Of a DNA stretch of 12,187 bases, positions 1-6,913 are shown piece by piece. The DNA comes from Gammaproteobacteria bacterium (GTDB lineage Bacteria > Pseudomonadota > Gammaproteobacteria > Pseudomonadales > Azotimanducaceae_A), in NCBI GenBank assembly GCA_028819775.1, contig JAPPKV010000435.1, positions 1 to 12,187 on the forward strand, given 5' to 3'. Positions within the stretch are counted from its first letter, which is position 1. The number at the start of each line of letters is the position of its first letter. The notes under the pieces were generated by a model. It did not search any database, was not told the DNA's origin, and saw only the letters and a program-made list of their open reading frames with translations. The position numbers and the translations under genes are program-made.

Positions 1-175
1 ACTGCCCTCGCGCGTGGTCGGCGAAGCGGTGATGACGGAACTCAAGAAGGTGGACCAGGTGGCGTACGTGCGCTTCGCCTCCGTCTACCGCGACTTCCAG
101 GACATCAGCGAGTTCTCCGAGGAGATCGCGCGACTCAAGGTCGAGCTAGCGGTGGCACCCCAGCCCGACGAATGA
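1..175 (+). CDS. nrdR: NrdR transcriptional repressor, C-terminal part (5' end outside window)
   Basis: The visible 58 codons (frame starting at base 2, stop TGA at 173-175) encode the end of NrdR, the ATP/dATP-sensing repressor of ribonucleotide reductase operons. The stretch [18 protein letters not shown] followed by an acidic/basic helix ([11 protein letters not shown]) is the highly conserved end of the NrdR ATP-cone domain. The zinc ribbon and the start of the ATP-cone lie upstream of the window. The last few residues (VAPQPDE) are a variable tail. NrdR lies directly upstream of ribD in many gammaproteobacteria, which agrees with the next gene here after a 69-base gap. The identification is confident although only the C-terminus is seen. 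Confidence 0.95.
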   Translation, partial: LPSRVVGEAVMTELKKVDQVAYVRFASVYRDFQDISEFSEEIARLKVELAVAPQPDE

Positions 176-244
176 TGGCGACGATACGGCATCGAGGGTT
201 GACTCGAGTGGGAGCCACTTGCCGCGGACTAGAGAGATAGCGTC

Positions 245-1330
245 GTGATCGGCGAGGTTGACCGCCTGTTCCTGCGGCGCGCTGTCGAACTGGCGAAGCG
301 CGGCCTCTACAGCACCACCCCGAATCCTCGGGTCGGCTGCGTGATCGTCCGGGACGGCCGTGTGATCGGACGGGGCTGGCATGTGCGCCGCGGCGAGGCC
401 CACGCCGAGGCCAATGCAGTCGCCGACGCGGGCGGCGATGTCGAGGGCGCAACGGTCTACGTGTCCCTGGAGCCCTGCTGCCACACCGGCCTGCAACCGC
501 CGTGCACCGACGCGTTCATCCGGGGTCGCGTCCACCGTGTCGTGGGGGCCATGGGGGATCCGGATCCGCGCGTTGTCGGCATGGGCTACCAGACCCTGCG
601 CGAGGCCGGGATCGAGGTGGACACGGTCGAACTGTCCGAGGCAGCCAACCTCAACGCGGGTTTCGTGAAGCGTTTCGCGATCGGCCGGCCCTTCGTGCGG
701 GTCAAGGTCGCGGCCTCTATCGACGGTCGTACCGCCATGGCGGACGGCGAGAGCCAATGGATCACCTCCGACGAAGCCCGTGCCGACGTGCAGGCGTGGC
801 GCGCCCGGAGTTGCGCCATCGTCACGGGGATCGGCACCGTGCTCGCCGACGACCCCAGGCTCAACGTGAGAAACGAAGCGTTCGCCGTGGACGGCATGAT
901 CCGCCAGCCGATGATTGCCGTGGCGGACAGCGCCGGACGGACACCGCCCAACGCGCGGCTATTCGACGGCAACGCCCGCGTGGTGGTATTCACCGGGGCA
1001 CAAGCGCCGACCGGCGCCTCGCCCGGCGAGGTCGTTCGTCAACAAGGGAAGACCGTCGATCTCGCCGACATGCTCGGCTGGTTGGCGAACGAAGGCTGCA
1101 ACGAAGTCCTCGTGGAAGCCGGCTCGCGGCTCACGGGCGCGTTTCTCCATAGCGAACTATGGGACGAAGCGGTGATCTACCAGGCACCCAAGTTCCTTGG
1201 CGGCAACGCGTGGCCGATGGCGGCGATGACCATCGAGCGATTGGCCGATGCGGTGCGCGGTACAATCCGCGAGACCCATGCCGTAGGGTCCGATCTCCGG
1301 GTGGTTCTCGCCCGCGAACCGCAGCGGTAG
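245..1330 (+). CDS. ribD: Bifunctional riboflavin biosynthesis protein RibD (deaminase/reductase)
   Basis: This 361-residue protein catalyses two cytosolic steps of riboflavin synthesis: deamination of the diaminopyrimidine made from GTP, then NADPH-dependent reduction of the ribosyl chain. The N-terminal cytidine-deaminase-like domain (about 1-145) shows the zinc site HAEANA (H53, catalytic E55) and EPCCHTGLQPPC (C78, C87), plus the family motif TPNPRVGCVIV near residue 25. The reductase domain (about 149-357) starts with RPFVRVKVAASIDGRTA and contains SQWITSDEAR, TGIGTVLADDPRLNVR and, near the end, VLVEAGSRLTGAFL. The length fits the family (E. coli about 367). The start is GTG at 245, with a weak purine-rich GAGAGA about 7 bases upstream and good alignment to RibD N-termini. 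The genes that normally follow (ribE, ribBA, ribH) are missing; nusB begins 33 bases after the stop. Confidence 0.96.
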   Translation: MIGEVDRLFLRRAVELAKRGLYSTTPNPRVGCVIVRDGRVIGRGWHVRRGEAHAEANAVADAGGDVEGATVYVSLEPCCHTGLQPPCTDAFIRGRVHRVVGAMGDPDPRVVGMGYQTLREAGIEVDTVELSEAANLNAGFVKRFAIGRPFVRVKVAASIDGRTAMADGESQWITSDEARADVQAWRARSCAIVTGIGTVLADDPRLNVRNEAFAVDGMIRQPMIAVADSAGRTPPNARLFDGNARVVVFTGAQAPTGASPGEVVRQQGKTVDLADMLGWLANEGCNEVLVEAGSRLTGAFLHSELWDEAVIYQAPKFLGGNAWPMAAMTIERLADAVRGTIRETHAVGSDLRVVLAREPQR

Positions 1331-1363
1331 CAATTGCCGCAGACAATAGGATCTAGTCGTCCG

Positions 1364-1855
1364 ATGAGCCGTTCCTCCATCAACGTCTGGGCACGCCGCC
1401 GCGCCCGGCGCACGCTGCTGCAGGCTCTCTATGCTTGGCAGATGACCGACGCCGAGTTCGACGAGATCGTTCGGCAATTCACGCCGGATCAGTTGAAGGG
1501 TGCCGATACGGACTATCTCCGCGAGTGCCTGCGCGCCGTCATGGATCGCGTGACGACGCTCGACCCGCTCTTCGAACCCTATTTGGATCGTCGAATCGAC
1601 GAACTCGACTATGTCGAGCGAGCGATCCTGCGGGCGGGAAGCTACGAGATGAAGGAACGGCTCGACGTGCCGGCGCGGGTGGTCATCGACGAGTGGGTGG
1701 AACTCGCCAAGCGATTCGGCGCGGCGGAGAGTTTCCGCTACGTCAACGGCGTGCTGGATCGGGTCGCCCGAGACCTCCGGACCGCGGAACTCGGCGACAC
1801 AGCATCCGCTGAGGACGGCACCCGGTGCGGGCCGCCTGGAGGTGCCGGTGGCTGA
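1364..1855 (+). CDS. nusB: Transcription antitermination factor NusB
   Basis: This gene encodes NusB, the RNA-binding factor that forms a heterodimer with NusE (ribosomal protein S10) on boxA and supports rRNA antitermination. From ATG 1364 the product has 163 residues. The N-terminus WARRRARRTLLQALYAWQM is the basic, RNA-contacting first helix of NusB. The motif LDYVERAILRAGSYEM and the C-terminal ESFRYVNGVLDRVAR are also diagnostic. About 20 residues after the conserved core (rich in Gly, Thr, Pro) exceed E. coli NusB (139 aa). They may exist only because the reading frame runs into thiL, which it overlaps by 8 bases. An upstream TTG at 1334 in the same frame is possible but adds nothing conserved. 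The ribosome-binding site is weak, so translation may be coupled to ribD. Confidence 0.95.
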   Translation: MSRSSINVWARRRARRTLLQALYAWQMTDAEFDEIVRQFTPDQLKGADTDYLRECLRAVMDRVTTLDPLFEPYLDRRIDELDYVERAILRAGSYEMKERLDVPARVVIDEWVELAKRFGAAESFRYVNGVLDRVARDLRTAELGDTASAEDGTRCGPPGGAGG

Positions 1856-2804
1856 CGCCGTGCACGAGTTCGAACTCATCGAACGAATCGTCGCCCGTCT
1901 GCGCGACACCGCCCGTGGTGACGGCGTCGTACTCGGCCCCGGCGACGATGCTGCGGTGCTTGAGATTCCGACCGGGCACCAGTTCGTGGTTTCCACGGAC
2001 ACGCTGGTGGCCGACCGCCACTACCCCGGCGGCGCCTGCGCCGATGCCATCGGCTATCGCAGTCTGGCGGTCGCAACCTCGGACCTCGCCGCGATGGGCG
2101 CGACTCCCGCCTTCGCCACGGTGTCGTTGACGGCCGAGAACCTGACTGTCAACTGGGCGGAACACTACGCCGGCGGTGTCGCGACGGCGGCGCGCGACTT
2201 CGGAATCACCATCGTCGGCGGCAACATCGCGCGGGGTCCCGAGAGCGTGACGGTGACGGTGCACGGTCACACGCCTGGCGGCATGGCGATCACGCGTTCG
2301 GGGGCAAAGCCGGGCGAGGTGCTATACGTCACCGGCTCGTTGGGCGGTGCGGGTCTTGCGCTCGCAGACGAGAACCTAGGCGAGTGGTCGTTGGTCGCCT
2401 TGAAGGAGGACTCGCCGCTCAAGCGGTATTGGATGCCCCGACCGCGCCTGGAACTGGGTATCGGCCTGCGGGGAATCGCCAGCGCGGCCATCGACATCTC
2501 CGATGGTCTGTCGTCGGACCTGGATCACCTGTGTCGTGCGAGTGGCGTCGGTTGCGATGTCGACCTGGACGCCATCCCGCTGTACCCCGGCGCGACGGCA
2601 TTGGATGCGGTGGCGATGGGAGACGACTACGAACTGGCGCTTGCCGCGCCCCCCGATGTGCGTGACACCATCGCAGACCTTGCCCAACGGCATGGGATAC
2701 CCATCACTCCAATTGCCACCCTCCGGAAAGACGCGAATCCGCGGGCGAGTTGGACGCAGGGCGGCACCCCGGTCGAGGTTCGGCCCGGCTATCGTCACTT
2801 CTGA
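1848..2804 (+). CDS. thiL: Thiamine-monophosphate kinase ThiL
   Basis: ThiL phosphorylates thiamine monophosphate with ATP to give thiamine diphosphate, the active cofactor. I place the start at GTG 1848 because GGAGG at 1838-1842 sits 5 bases upstream. The in-frame GTG at 1842 lies inside that ribosome-binding site. This gives 318 residues, close to E. coli ThiL (325). The PurM/ThiL fold motifs are present in order: GPGDDAAVL (about 30-38), STDTLVADRHY (49-59), SDLAAMGATP (78-87), ITRSGAKPGEVLYVTGSLG (148-166), AIDISDGLSSDLDHL (214-228) and GDDYELALA (258-266). One oddity is that the Mg-binding GGD motif reads GGN (N126, in IVGGNIARGP). The gene overlaps nusB by 8 bases and pgpA follows after 15 bases, which is the usual gammaproteobacterial order. 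Confidence 0.95.
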   Translation: MADAVHEFELIERIVARLRDTARGDGVVLGPGDDAAVLEIPTGHQFVVSTDTLVADRHYPGGACADAIGYRSLAVATSDLAAMGATPAFATVSLTAENLTVNWAEHYAGGVATAARDFGITIVGGNIARGPESVTVTVHGHTPGGMAITRSGAKPGEVLYVTGSLGGAGLALADENLGEWSLVALKEDSPLKRYWMPRPRLELGIGLRGIASAAIDISDGLSSDLDHLCRASGVGCDVDLDAIPLYPGATALDAVAMGDDYELALAAPPDVRDTIADLAQRHGIPITPIATLRKDANPRASWTQGGTPVEVRPGYRHF

Positions 2805-2819
2805 CGGTTAGGGCGCTTC

Positions 2820-3317
2820 ATGGGTAGTCGGGACGGCCAGACCGGGTTTTCCTGGCGCCAACTGCGCGACCCGTGGGTGTTCGTCGCCACGGGCTTCGGT
2901 TGCGGATTCGTTCCCGTAGCCCCGGGTACGGTGGGCTCGGCATTGGGTGTCGCGATCTGGTGGCTTGTCCTCTCCGATCAAGACGTCTACACGCGCGCAG
3001 CGGCGGCGTTCGCGGCGTTCTTCGCCGGCGTGCTGATCGTTGACCGCGTGGTCAAACGTCACCGGCTCGGCGATGCGCCGGCCATTGTTCTCGACGAGAT
3101 CGCCGGCGTCTGGTTCGCCCTTCTCTTTGTCCCGATGTCGCCCCTATGGGTGGCCGCAGCCTTTGTGCTGTTTCGTATCGCCGACATCGCCAAGCCTTGG
3201 CCCGTCTCCTGGGCCGACACCCGCATCAAGGGAGGACTTGGCATCATGGCCGACGACCTGATCGCGGGTTTGATGGCAAGCGTGGTGGTCGGCGCGGCCG
3301 GGTTGGCGATGTCCTGA
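2820..3317 (+). CDS. pgpA: Phosphatidylglycerophosphatase A
   Basis: This 165-residue inner-membrane enzyme dephosphorylates phosphatidylglycerol phosphate to phosphatidylglycerol. Family motifs are clear: ATGFGCGFVPVAPGTVGS (about 23-40), IVLDEIAGVW (89-98) with the acidic catalytic/metal residues, FRIADIAKPWPVSW (118-131) and KGGLGIMADDLIAGL (137-151). Hydrophobic stretches at about 42-51, 61-75, 97-120 and 148-163 fit a small multi-pass membrane protein. Its length is close to E. coli PgpA (about 172). AGGG at 2809-2812 lies 7 bases before the ATG. It closes the nrdR-to-pgpA run. The next gene, xseB, converges on it with only 25 bases between the stops, and I see no strong terminator in that gap. 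Confidence 0.94.
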   Translation: MGSRDGQTGFSWRQLRDPWVFVATGFGCGFVPVAPGTVGSALGVAIWWLVLSDQDVYTRAAAAFAAFFAGVLIVDRVVKRHRLGDAPAIVLDEIAGVWFALLFVPMSPLWVAAAFVLFRIADIAKPWPVSWADTRIKGGLGIMADDLIAGLMASVVVGAAGLAMS

Positions 3318-3342
3318 CCCAACGCGGCGTTCTACGTGGTCG

Positions 3343-3624
3343 CTAGCGAACGTCCTGCTCGTCTGTGGCCGACAGCTCCAGCTCGTCGCCTTCCTGCGTC
3401 AACGCCTTGATGCGCAATTGGGCCGAACGCAAGGCCGCCTGGCACTCCCTGGTGAGTTTGATGCCCCGCTCGAACGCGGCCAGCGACTCCTCGAGACTCA
3501 AGGAGCCGCCTTCCATCTTGGCCACGAGCTCCTCGAGTTCCGCGAGAGCCCCCTCGAAGTCGACGGGGCCGTCGGCATCCCGATTGTCCTGTTGAGCCTC
3601 TTTTTCCCTCGGCGTTTCCGACAT
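3343..3624 (-). CDS. xseB: Exodeoxyribonuclease VII small subunit XseB
   Basis: XseB binds several-fold to XseA to form exonuclease VII, which degrades single-stranded DNA to acid-soluble oligonucleotides. From ATG at 3624 the product has 93 residues, slightly longer than typical XseB (about 80). The core VDFEGALAELEELVAKME followed by GGSLSLEESLAAFERGIKL and RECQAALRSAQLRI is the family signature: two helices, coiled-coil-like. The first roughly 20 residues are charged and variable. In many proteobacteria xseB is followed by ispA and dxs, but here it is the last gene of its strand and converges with pgpA. The gene upstream ends 5 bases before its start, so the two are probably cotranscribed. 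Neither ispA, dxs nor xseA lies in this window. Confidence 0.92.
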   Translation of the reverse strand: MSETPREKEAQQDNRDADGPVDFEGALAELEELVAKMEGGSLSLEESLAAFERGIKLTRECQAALRSAQLRIKALTQEGDELELSATDEQDVR

Positions 3625-3629
3625 GATCT

Positions 3630-3899
3630 CTAGCGTTTCTCCCGGGCCACATTCGCTTTGTCGACCGAGAACGACGCGCCGTTGACGAGCCGCCAAGTGG
3701 CGGTTTCCTCGTCGAGCACGACCAAGCCCAGCCGTTCCAGGTTGGTCAATTCTCCGCGTACTTCCCAAGCCCCGAAAGGCGTCTCGCCGGCGCGCAGGTG
3801 AGCGGTCACATCGCCGGGCCTAAACGCCGTGCTTCCGGCGTCGTGCAACGCCGTCACCGCATCGAACACGGTCTTCGTGCGCCTTGCCTGTTCGCTCAC
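3630..3899 (-). CDS. Small conserved-looking protein of unknown function, upstream of xseB
   Basis: An 89-residue reading frame begins with GTG at 3899 and ends 5 bases before xseB, so it is probably cotranscribed with it. I do not recognise a named family. The sequence looks like a compact helix-rich domain with a possible winged-helix layout. A helix (TKTVFDAVTALHDAG) is followed by FRPGDVTAHLRA, a helix (WEVRGELTNLERLGLV) and a short beta hairpin (VVLDEETATWRLV). This pattern of 'domain opens with FRPGDV, second helix, then LGLV...WRL' resembles DNA-binding wings, but that is only inference. The start is uncertain: the frame stays open upstream, with an alternative ATG at 3980 that adds 27 residues rich in Pro, Arg and His that do not look folded. 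Neither start has a strong ribosome-binding site. Confidence 0.6.
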   Translation of the reverse strand: MSEQARRTKTVFDAVTALHDAGSTAFRPGDVTAHLRAGETPFGAWEVRGELTNLERLGLVVLDEETATWRLVNGASFSVDKANVAREKR

Positions 3900-4196
3900 T
3901 TGAGGGTCTCGGGGATGAACGGGCGGGGTTTGTACCAGAAATCGGGATGGGTTGCGATGCAACGCGGAATTGAGCCCCATGGCTAGACGCCCCGTCCTGT
4001 TGGGTGGCGGACCGGTCGCGTCTCGCATTCGGCATGCGTCTCGGGTGTTCGAGATTTGCAGCGTTTTGGCGAAGGCCGTCGCGACGCGCATGCGATAATG
4101 CGAATGAACCGCCAGCTTGGATGTCGCAGCCCAAATGGACGATCAACCCTCGTGGCTGGACACGTTCTGTCGGCATATTTCCCGTAGCTAGGATCC
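3900..4196. other. Divergent intergenic region between the xseB unit and the polysaccharide operon
   Basis: This region of about 300 bases separates the leftward unit from the rightward operon and should hold promoters for both. On the + strand I see one good candidate, an extended -10 at 4091-4099. The leftward reading frame of the small protein remains open through much of it, but the translated residues look random. No RNA gene, repeat or known riboswitch was recognised. Confidence 0.5.
4091..4099 (+). promoter_or_regulatory. Candidate extended -10 promoter for the polysaccharide export operon
   Basis: The bases TGCGATAAT form a TGn extension followed by GATAAT, which matches five of six positions of the sigma-70 -10 consensus. 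No -35 hexamer lies at a normal distance (TTGGCG at 4066-4071 is 22 bases away), which is tolerated in extended -10 promoters. Transcription would start near 4106, about 90 bases before the permease start. This is pattern matching only. Confidence 0.35.
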
Positions 4197-5015
4197 ATGA
4201 CTGAAGTCGCGTCGACACCGCGCCCATCGCAGGCCGCCCTCGCACTCTTCGACGTCGTCGAGGGTGCCCGCGTCACCCATCTGTGGGGCCGTCTCGGCTG
4301 GCAGGACATTCGCCGTCGCTATCGACGATCCACCCTGGGGCCGTTCTGGATCACCATCAGCATGGGCCTGCTTGTCGGCGTGCTGGGCACGCTCTACGGC
4401 GGGTTGTTCAAGGTTCAGGCGACGAACTACGTTCCGTACCTGACGCTCGGCTTTGTCATCTGGACCCTGATCAATGGCCTGATCACCGACGGCTGCGCGG
4501 CCTTTGTCAATGCCAGCAACATCATCCAACAGGCACGGTTGCCGTTGTCGGTCCATGTCTACCGCGTCGTTTGGCGCAACCTCATCATCTTCTTCCACAA
4601 CGCCGTGATCTTCGTGGGCGTGGCGATCGTGTTCTCGGTGTGGCCCGGATGGACGGGCCTGTTGGCCATCCCGGGCATGATGCTGCTCTGCGTAAACGGG
4701 GTCTGGGGCGGCATGCTGTTGGGCGCGTTCGCGGCCCGGTTCCGCGACGTGCCTCCCATCATTGCGAGCATCGTGCGCATCGCGTTCTTCGTAACGCCCA
4801 TAATCTGGATGCCCGAGTTGCTACCGCAACGCGCCGCTTTGCCCTTGAACCTCAACCCGTTCTACCACGTCCTGGAAGTCGTCCGAGCACCGCTGCTCGG
4901 CGAAGTGCCGGGCGCGGTCTCGTGGTTTGCGATGATCGGCATGACGCTCGTCGGCGTCGTCGTGACGTTCGTCGTCTACGTCCGGTATCGCTGGCGGGTC
5001 GCATATTGGGTATGA
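4197..5015 (+). CDS. wzm: Polysaccharide ABC transporter, ABC-2 type permease (Wzm/KpsM-like)
   Basis: This 272-residue inner-membrane protein is the permease half of a transporter that flips lipid-linked O-antigen, capsule or similar glycan to the periplasm. Residues 36-50 (QDIRRRYRRSTLGPF) are the amphipathic, basic cytoplasmic-interface segment typical of Wzm and KpsM. Hydrophobic segments follow at about 51-70, 80-97, 128-149, 155-179, 188-206 and 243-262, giving six membrane spans with no signal peptide, as expected. The loop VNASNIIQQARLPLSVHVYR between spans 2 and 3 and LNPFYHVLEVVRAPLLGE before the last span are family hallmarks. Its stop overlaps the ATPase start (ATGA), showing translational coupling. 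Which glycan it exports cannot be read from this gene; wecB and wecC downstream point to one containing ManNAcA. Confidence 0.92.
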   Translation: MTEVASTPRPSQAALALFDVVEGARVTHLWGRLGWQDIRRRYRRSTLGPFWITISMGLLVGVLGTLYGGLFKVQATNYVPYLTLGFVIWTLINGLITDGCAAFVNASNIIQQARLPLSVHVYRVVWRNLIIFFHNAVIFVGVAIVFSVWPGWTGLLAIPGMMLLCVNGVWGGMLLGAFAARFRDVPPIIASIVRIAFFVTPIIWMPELLPQRAALPLNLNPFYHVLEVVRAPLLGEVPGAVSWFAMIGMTLVGVVVTFVVYVRYRWRVAYWV

Positions 5016-5755
5016 ACACCGGCGCAAGCATTCGCGTGAAGTCGGTAACGGTCGACTTCCCCATCTACAACGCGAACATGCGTTCCATCAAAAACCAGTT
5101 CATCTACCATGGAACGGGTGGGCGCGTTGGCCGACACGCTGGCAATCGTCTTACGGTGCGTGCGTTGGACGACGTGAGCTTAAGCCTCGAGCACGGCGAC
5201 CGGGTCGGCATCATCGGCCACAACGGTGCGGGCAAGACAACGTTGCTACGCGTTATGGCAGGCGTCTACGAACCGATCAGGGGTCGTGTCTGGCGGAACG
5301 GCAGAACCGCATCGCTCCTCAACGTCTCACTCGGCATCGACGAAGACGCCACGGGATACGAGAACATCATGACCCGAGGCCTGCTGCTCGGTCTCTCGCC
5401 GGAGGAAGTGCGCGAGCGTACTGCAGAAATCGCGGAATTCACGGAACTCGGGGACTACCTGGCGATGCCAGCGCACTCTTATTCATCGGGGATGCGGTTC
5501 CGGTTGGGCTTCGCGGTTTGCACCTGCTTCGAACCCGAGATCCTGCTTATGGACGAGTGGCTGAGCGTCGGCGACCGGCACTTCGTGGAAAAGGCCCGCG
5601 AGCGGCTCGAGGAGTTCGTCGACCGTGCAGGCATCCTCGTGCTGGCGTCGCAGAACGTGAACTTGCTGGAGAGGGTCTGCTCGAAGGGCGTGCTCCTCGA
5701 TGCCGGAAAGGTCAAGGCGATGGGTCCGATCGACGAAGTACTTCGCAACTACTGA
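5012..5755 (+). CDS. wzt: Polysaccharide ABC transporter, ATP-binding protein (Wzt-like, short form)
   Basis: This 247-residue ATPase powers the permease encoded just before it; ATG 5012 overlaps that gene's stop by 4 bases. Motifs are Walker A GHNGAGKTT (69-77), the segment SLLNVSLGIDEDATGYENI after the Q-loop region (101-119), signature YSSGMRFRLGFA (157-168), Walker B ILLMDE (177-182) and D-loop SVGD (185-188). The MDEWLSVGD form and YSSGM signature are typical of O-antigen and teichoic-acid exporters. The protein ends at about residue 247 with DEVLRNY, so it lacks the C-terminal carbohydrate-binding domain of long Wzt proteins, and export should not depend on reading a terminal cap. One anomaly is that the H-loop position (LASHN in relatives) is LASQN, giving Gln214 (codon CAG 5651-5653). 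In this frame the codons before 5012 are only an overlap with the permease gene. Confidence 0.92.
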   Translation: MNTGASIRVKSVTVDFPIYNANMRSIKNQFIYHGTGGRVGRHAGNRLTVRALDDVSLSLEHGDRVGIIGHNGAGKTTLLRVMAGVYEPIRGRVWRNGRTASLLNVSLGIDEDATGYENIMTRGLLLGLSPEEVRERTAEIAEFTELGDYLAMPAHSYSSGMRFRLGFAVCTCFEPEILLMDEWLSVGDRHFVEKARERLEEFVDRAGILVLASQNVNLLERVCSKGVLLDAGKVKAMGPIDEVLRNY

Positions 5756-5799
5756 TGCGGAAGTTCGAGACCATCGGTGCGGGCCGGAAGCGAGGCTGA
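5755..5799 (+). CDS. 14-codon mini-ORF bridging wzt and wecB (possible leader or coupling ORF)
   Basis: The wzt stop TGA shares its final A with an ATG at 5755 (TGATG). This frame reads MRKFETIGAGRKRG and stops at 5797-5799, one base before the preferred wecB start GTG 5801. It may let ribosomes that terminate wzt restart and be delivered to wecB. No known peptide family is recognised, and chance is a fair alternative given how short it is. Confidence 0.25.
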   Translation: MRKFETIGAGRKRG

Positions 5800-5800
5800 G

Positions 5801-6913
5801 GTGCGCATCCTGTCCGTGATCGGCACGCGTCCGGATGCCATCAAGATGGCGATGGTCGCGCGTGCGCTCGACGCTGGGGAGGTCGAGCACCGGCTATGCG
5901 CCACGGGGCAACACCGCGAGATGCTGGACGCTGTCCTCGCCGAGTTCGGTCTGCGTCCGGACTACGACCTAGGCGTGATGGTGCCGGACCAGGATCTGGC
6001 CTACATCACCCACGCCGTCCTGAACGGAATGGCAGATGTGCTGAACGATTTCCTGCCGGATCGCGTTCTCGTTCAGGGCGACACGACCACGACGCTCGCC
6101 GCCGCGCTCGCGGCGTACTATGCCAAGGTCCCGGTGGGACACATCGAAGCGGGTCTGCGCAGCGGCGATCCGACCATGCCTTGGCCGGAGGAAATGAACA
6201 GGCGGCTAACGGACCAGTTGAGCGACCGCCACTACGCACCGACGCCAAGGGCCAGGGAGAACCTTCTGGCGGAGGGTTTCGACGATGCGGGCATTCGGGT
6301 CACCGGGAATACCGGAATCGACGCCCTGTTGCATGTCGCGGCGCGGTTGGAGAGCGAACCCGCGTTGCGGCAACGTGCCCGTTCGGCCGTCGGGTCGATG
6401 CTCGACCCCGCGCGGCGGTTGATTCTCGTGACCGCCCATCGACGCGAGAATCTCGGGCGGGGGTTGGCGCGGATCTGCGAAGCATTGGGACAACTCGCGT
6501 CGCGGGGCGATGTAGAGATCGTCTATCCGGTTCACCCCAATCCGAATGTCGCAAAGCCTGTACGGGCTGCATTGGGTAGTCGGCCCCATGTCCACCTGCC
6601 GTGTGCGCTGGAGTATGTGACCTTCATCTACCTGATGACTCAGGCTCATATCATCATCACGGACTCGGGAGGCATCCAGGAAGAAGCGCCCGTCCTCGGC
6701 ACACCCGTCCTAGTCACCCGCGACCAGACCGAACGTCCGGAGGGTGTGGGCGCGGGAACGGCGCGGCTGGTTGGGACCCACGCTGGGGTGATCGTCGGTG
6801 AAGCGCAACGGCTGCTTGACGACCCGGAGGCCTACGCGGCGATGGCGCGACGCCATAGCCCCTATGGCGATGGGTGCGCGAGCGAGAAAATCCTGCGGGA
6901 TCTAGCCGCGTGA
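5801..6913 (+). CDS. wecB: UDP-N-acetylglucosamine 2-epimerase (non-hydrolysing)
   Basis: The enzyme interconverts UDP-GlcNAc and UDP-ManNAc in the cytosol, the first step toward UDP-ManNAcA. From GTG 5801 (GCGAGG 5 bases upstream) it has 370 residues, close to E. coli WecB (376). All catalytic landmarks are present: GTRPDAIKM (8-16), QGDTTTT with D94, HIEAGLRSG with E116, PWPEEMNRRL with E130/E131, TAHRRENLG with H213, VHPNPNV (244-250) and DSGGIQEEAP (288-297). This is the GT-B-like fold of the WecB/MnaA family. An upstream in-frame GTG at 5777 would add eight residues with no family match. The stop overlaps the wecC start by 4 bases. The product feeds the dehydrogenase encoded next. Confidence 0.95.
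   Translation: MRILSVIGTRPDAIKMAMVARALDAGEVEHRLCATGQHREMLDAVLAEFGLRPDYDLGVMVPDQDLAYITHAVLNGMADVLNDFLPDRVLVQGDTTTTLAAALAAYYAKVPVGHIEAGLRSGDPTMPWPEEMNRRLTDQLSDRHYAPTPRARENLLAEGFDDAGIRVTGNTGIDALLHVAARLESEPALRQRARSAVGSMLDPARRLILVTAHRRENLGRGLARICEALGQLASRGDVEIVYPVHPNPNVAKPVRAALGSRPHVHLPCALEYVTFIYLMTQAHIIITDSGGIQEEAPVLGTPVLVTRDQTERPEGVGAGTARLVGTHAGVIVGEAQRLLDDPEAYAAMARRHSPYGDGCASEKILRDLAA

Noticed and set aside
1334..1363. TTG start for nusB at 1334
   Set aside because: It adds ten residues with no match to NusB; ATG 1364 starts close to the conserved basic helix.
4283..5011. Long upstream extension of the wzt reading frame (about 240 extra residues)
   Set aside because: The residues are low-complexity Arg/His/Pro-rich and lie antiphase inside the well-supported permease gene; ATG 5012 overlaps the permease stop and matches Wzt N-termini.
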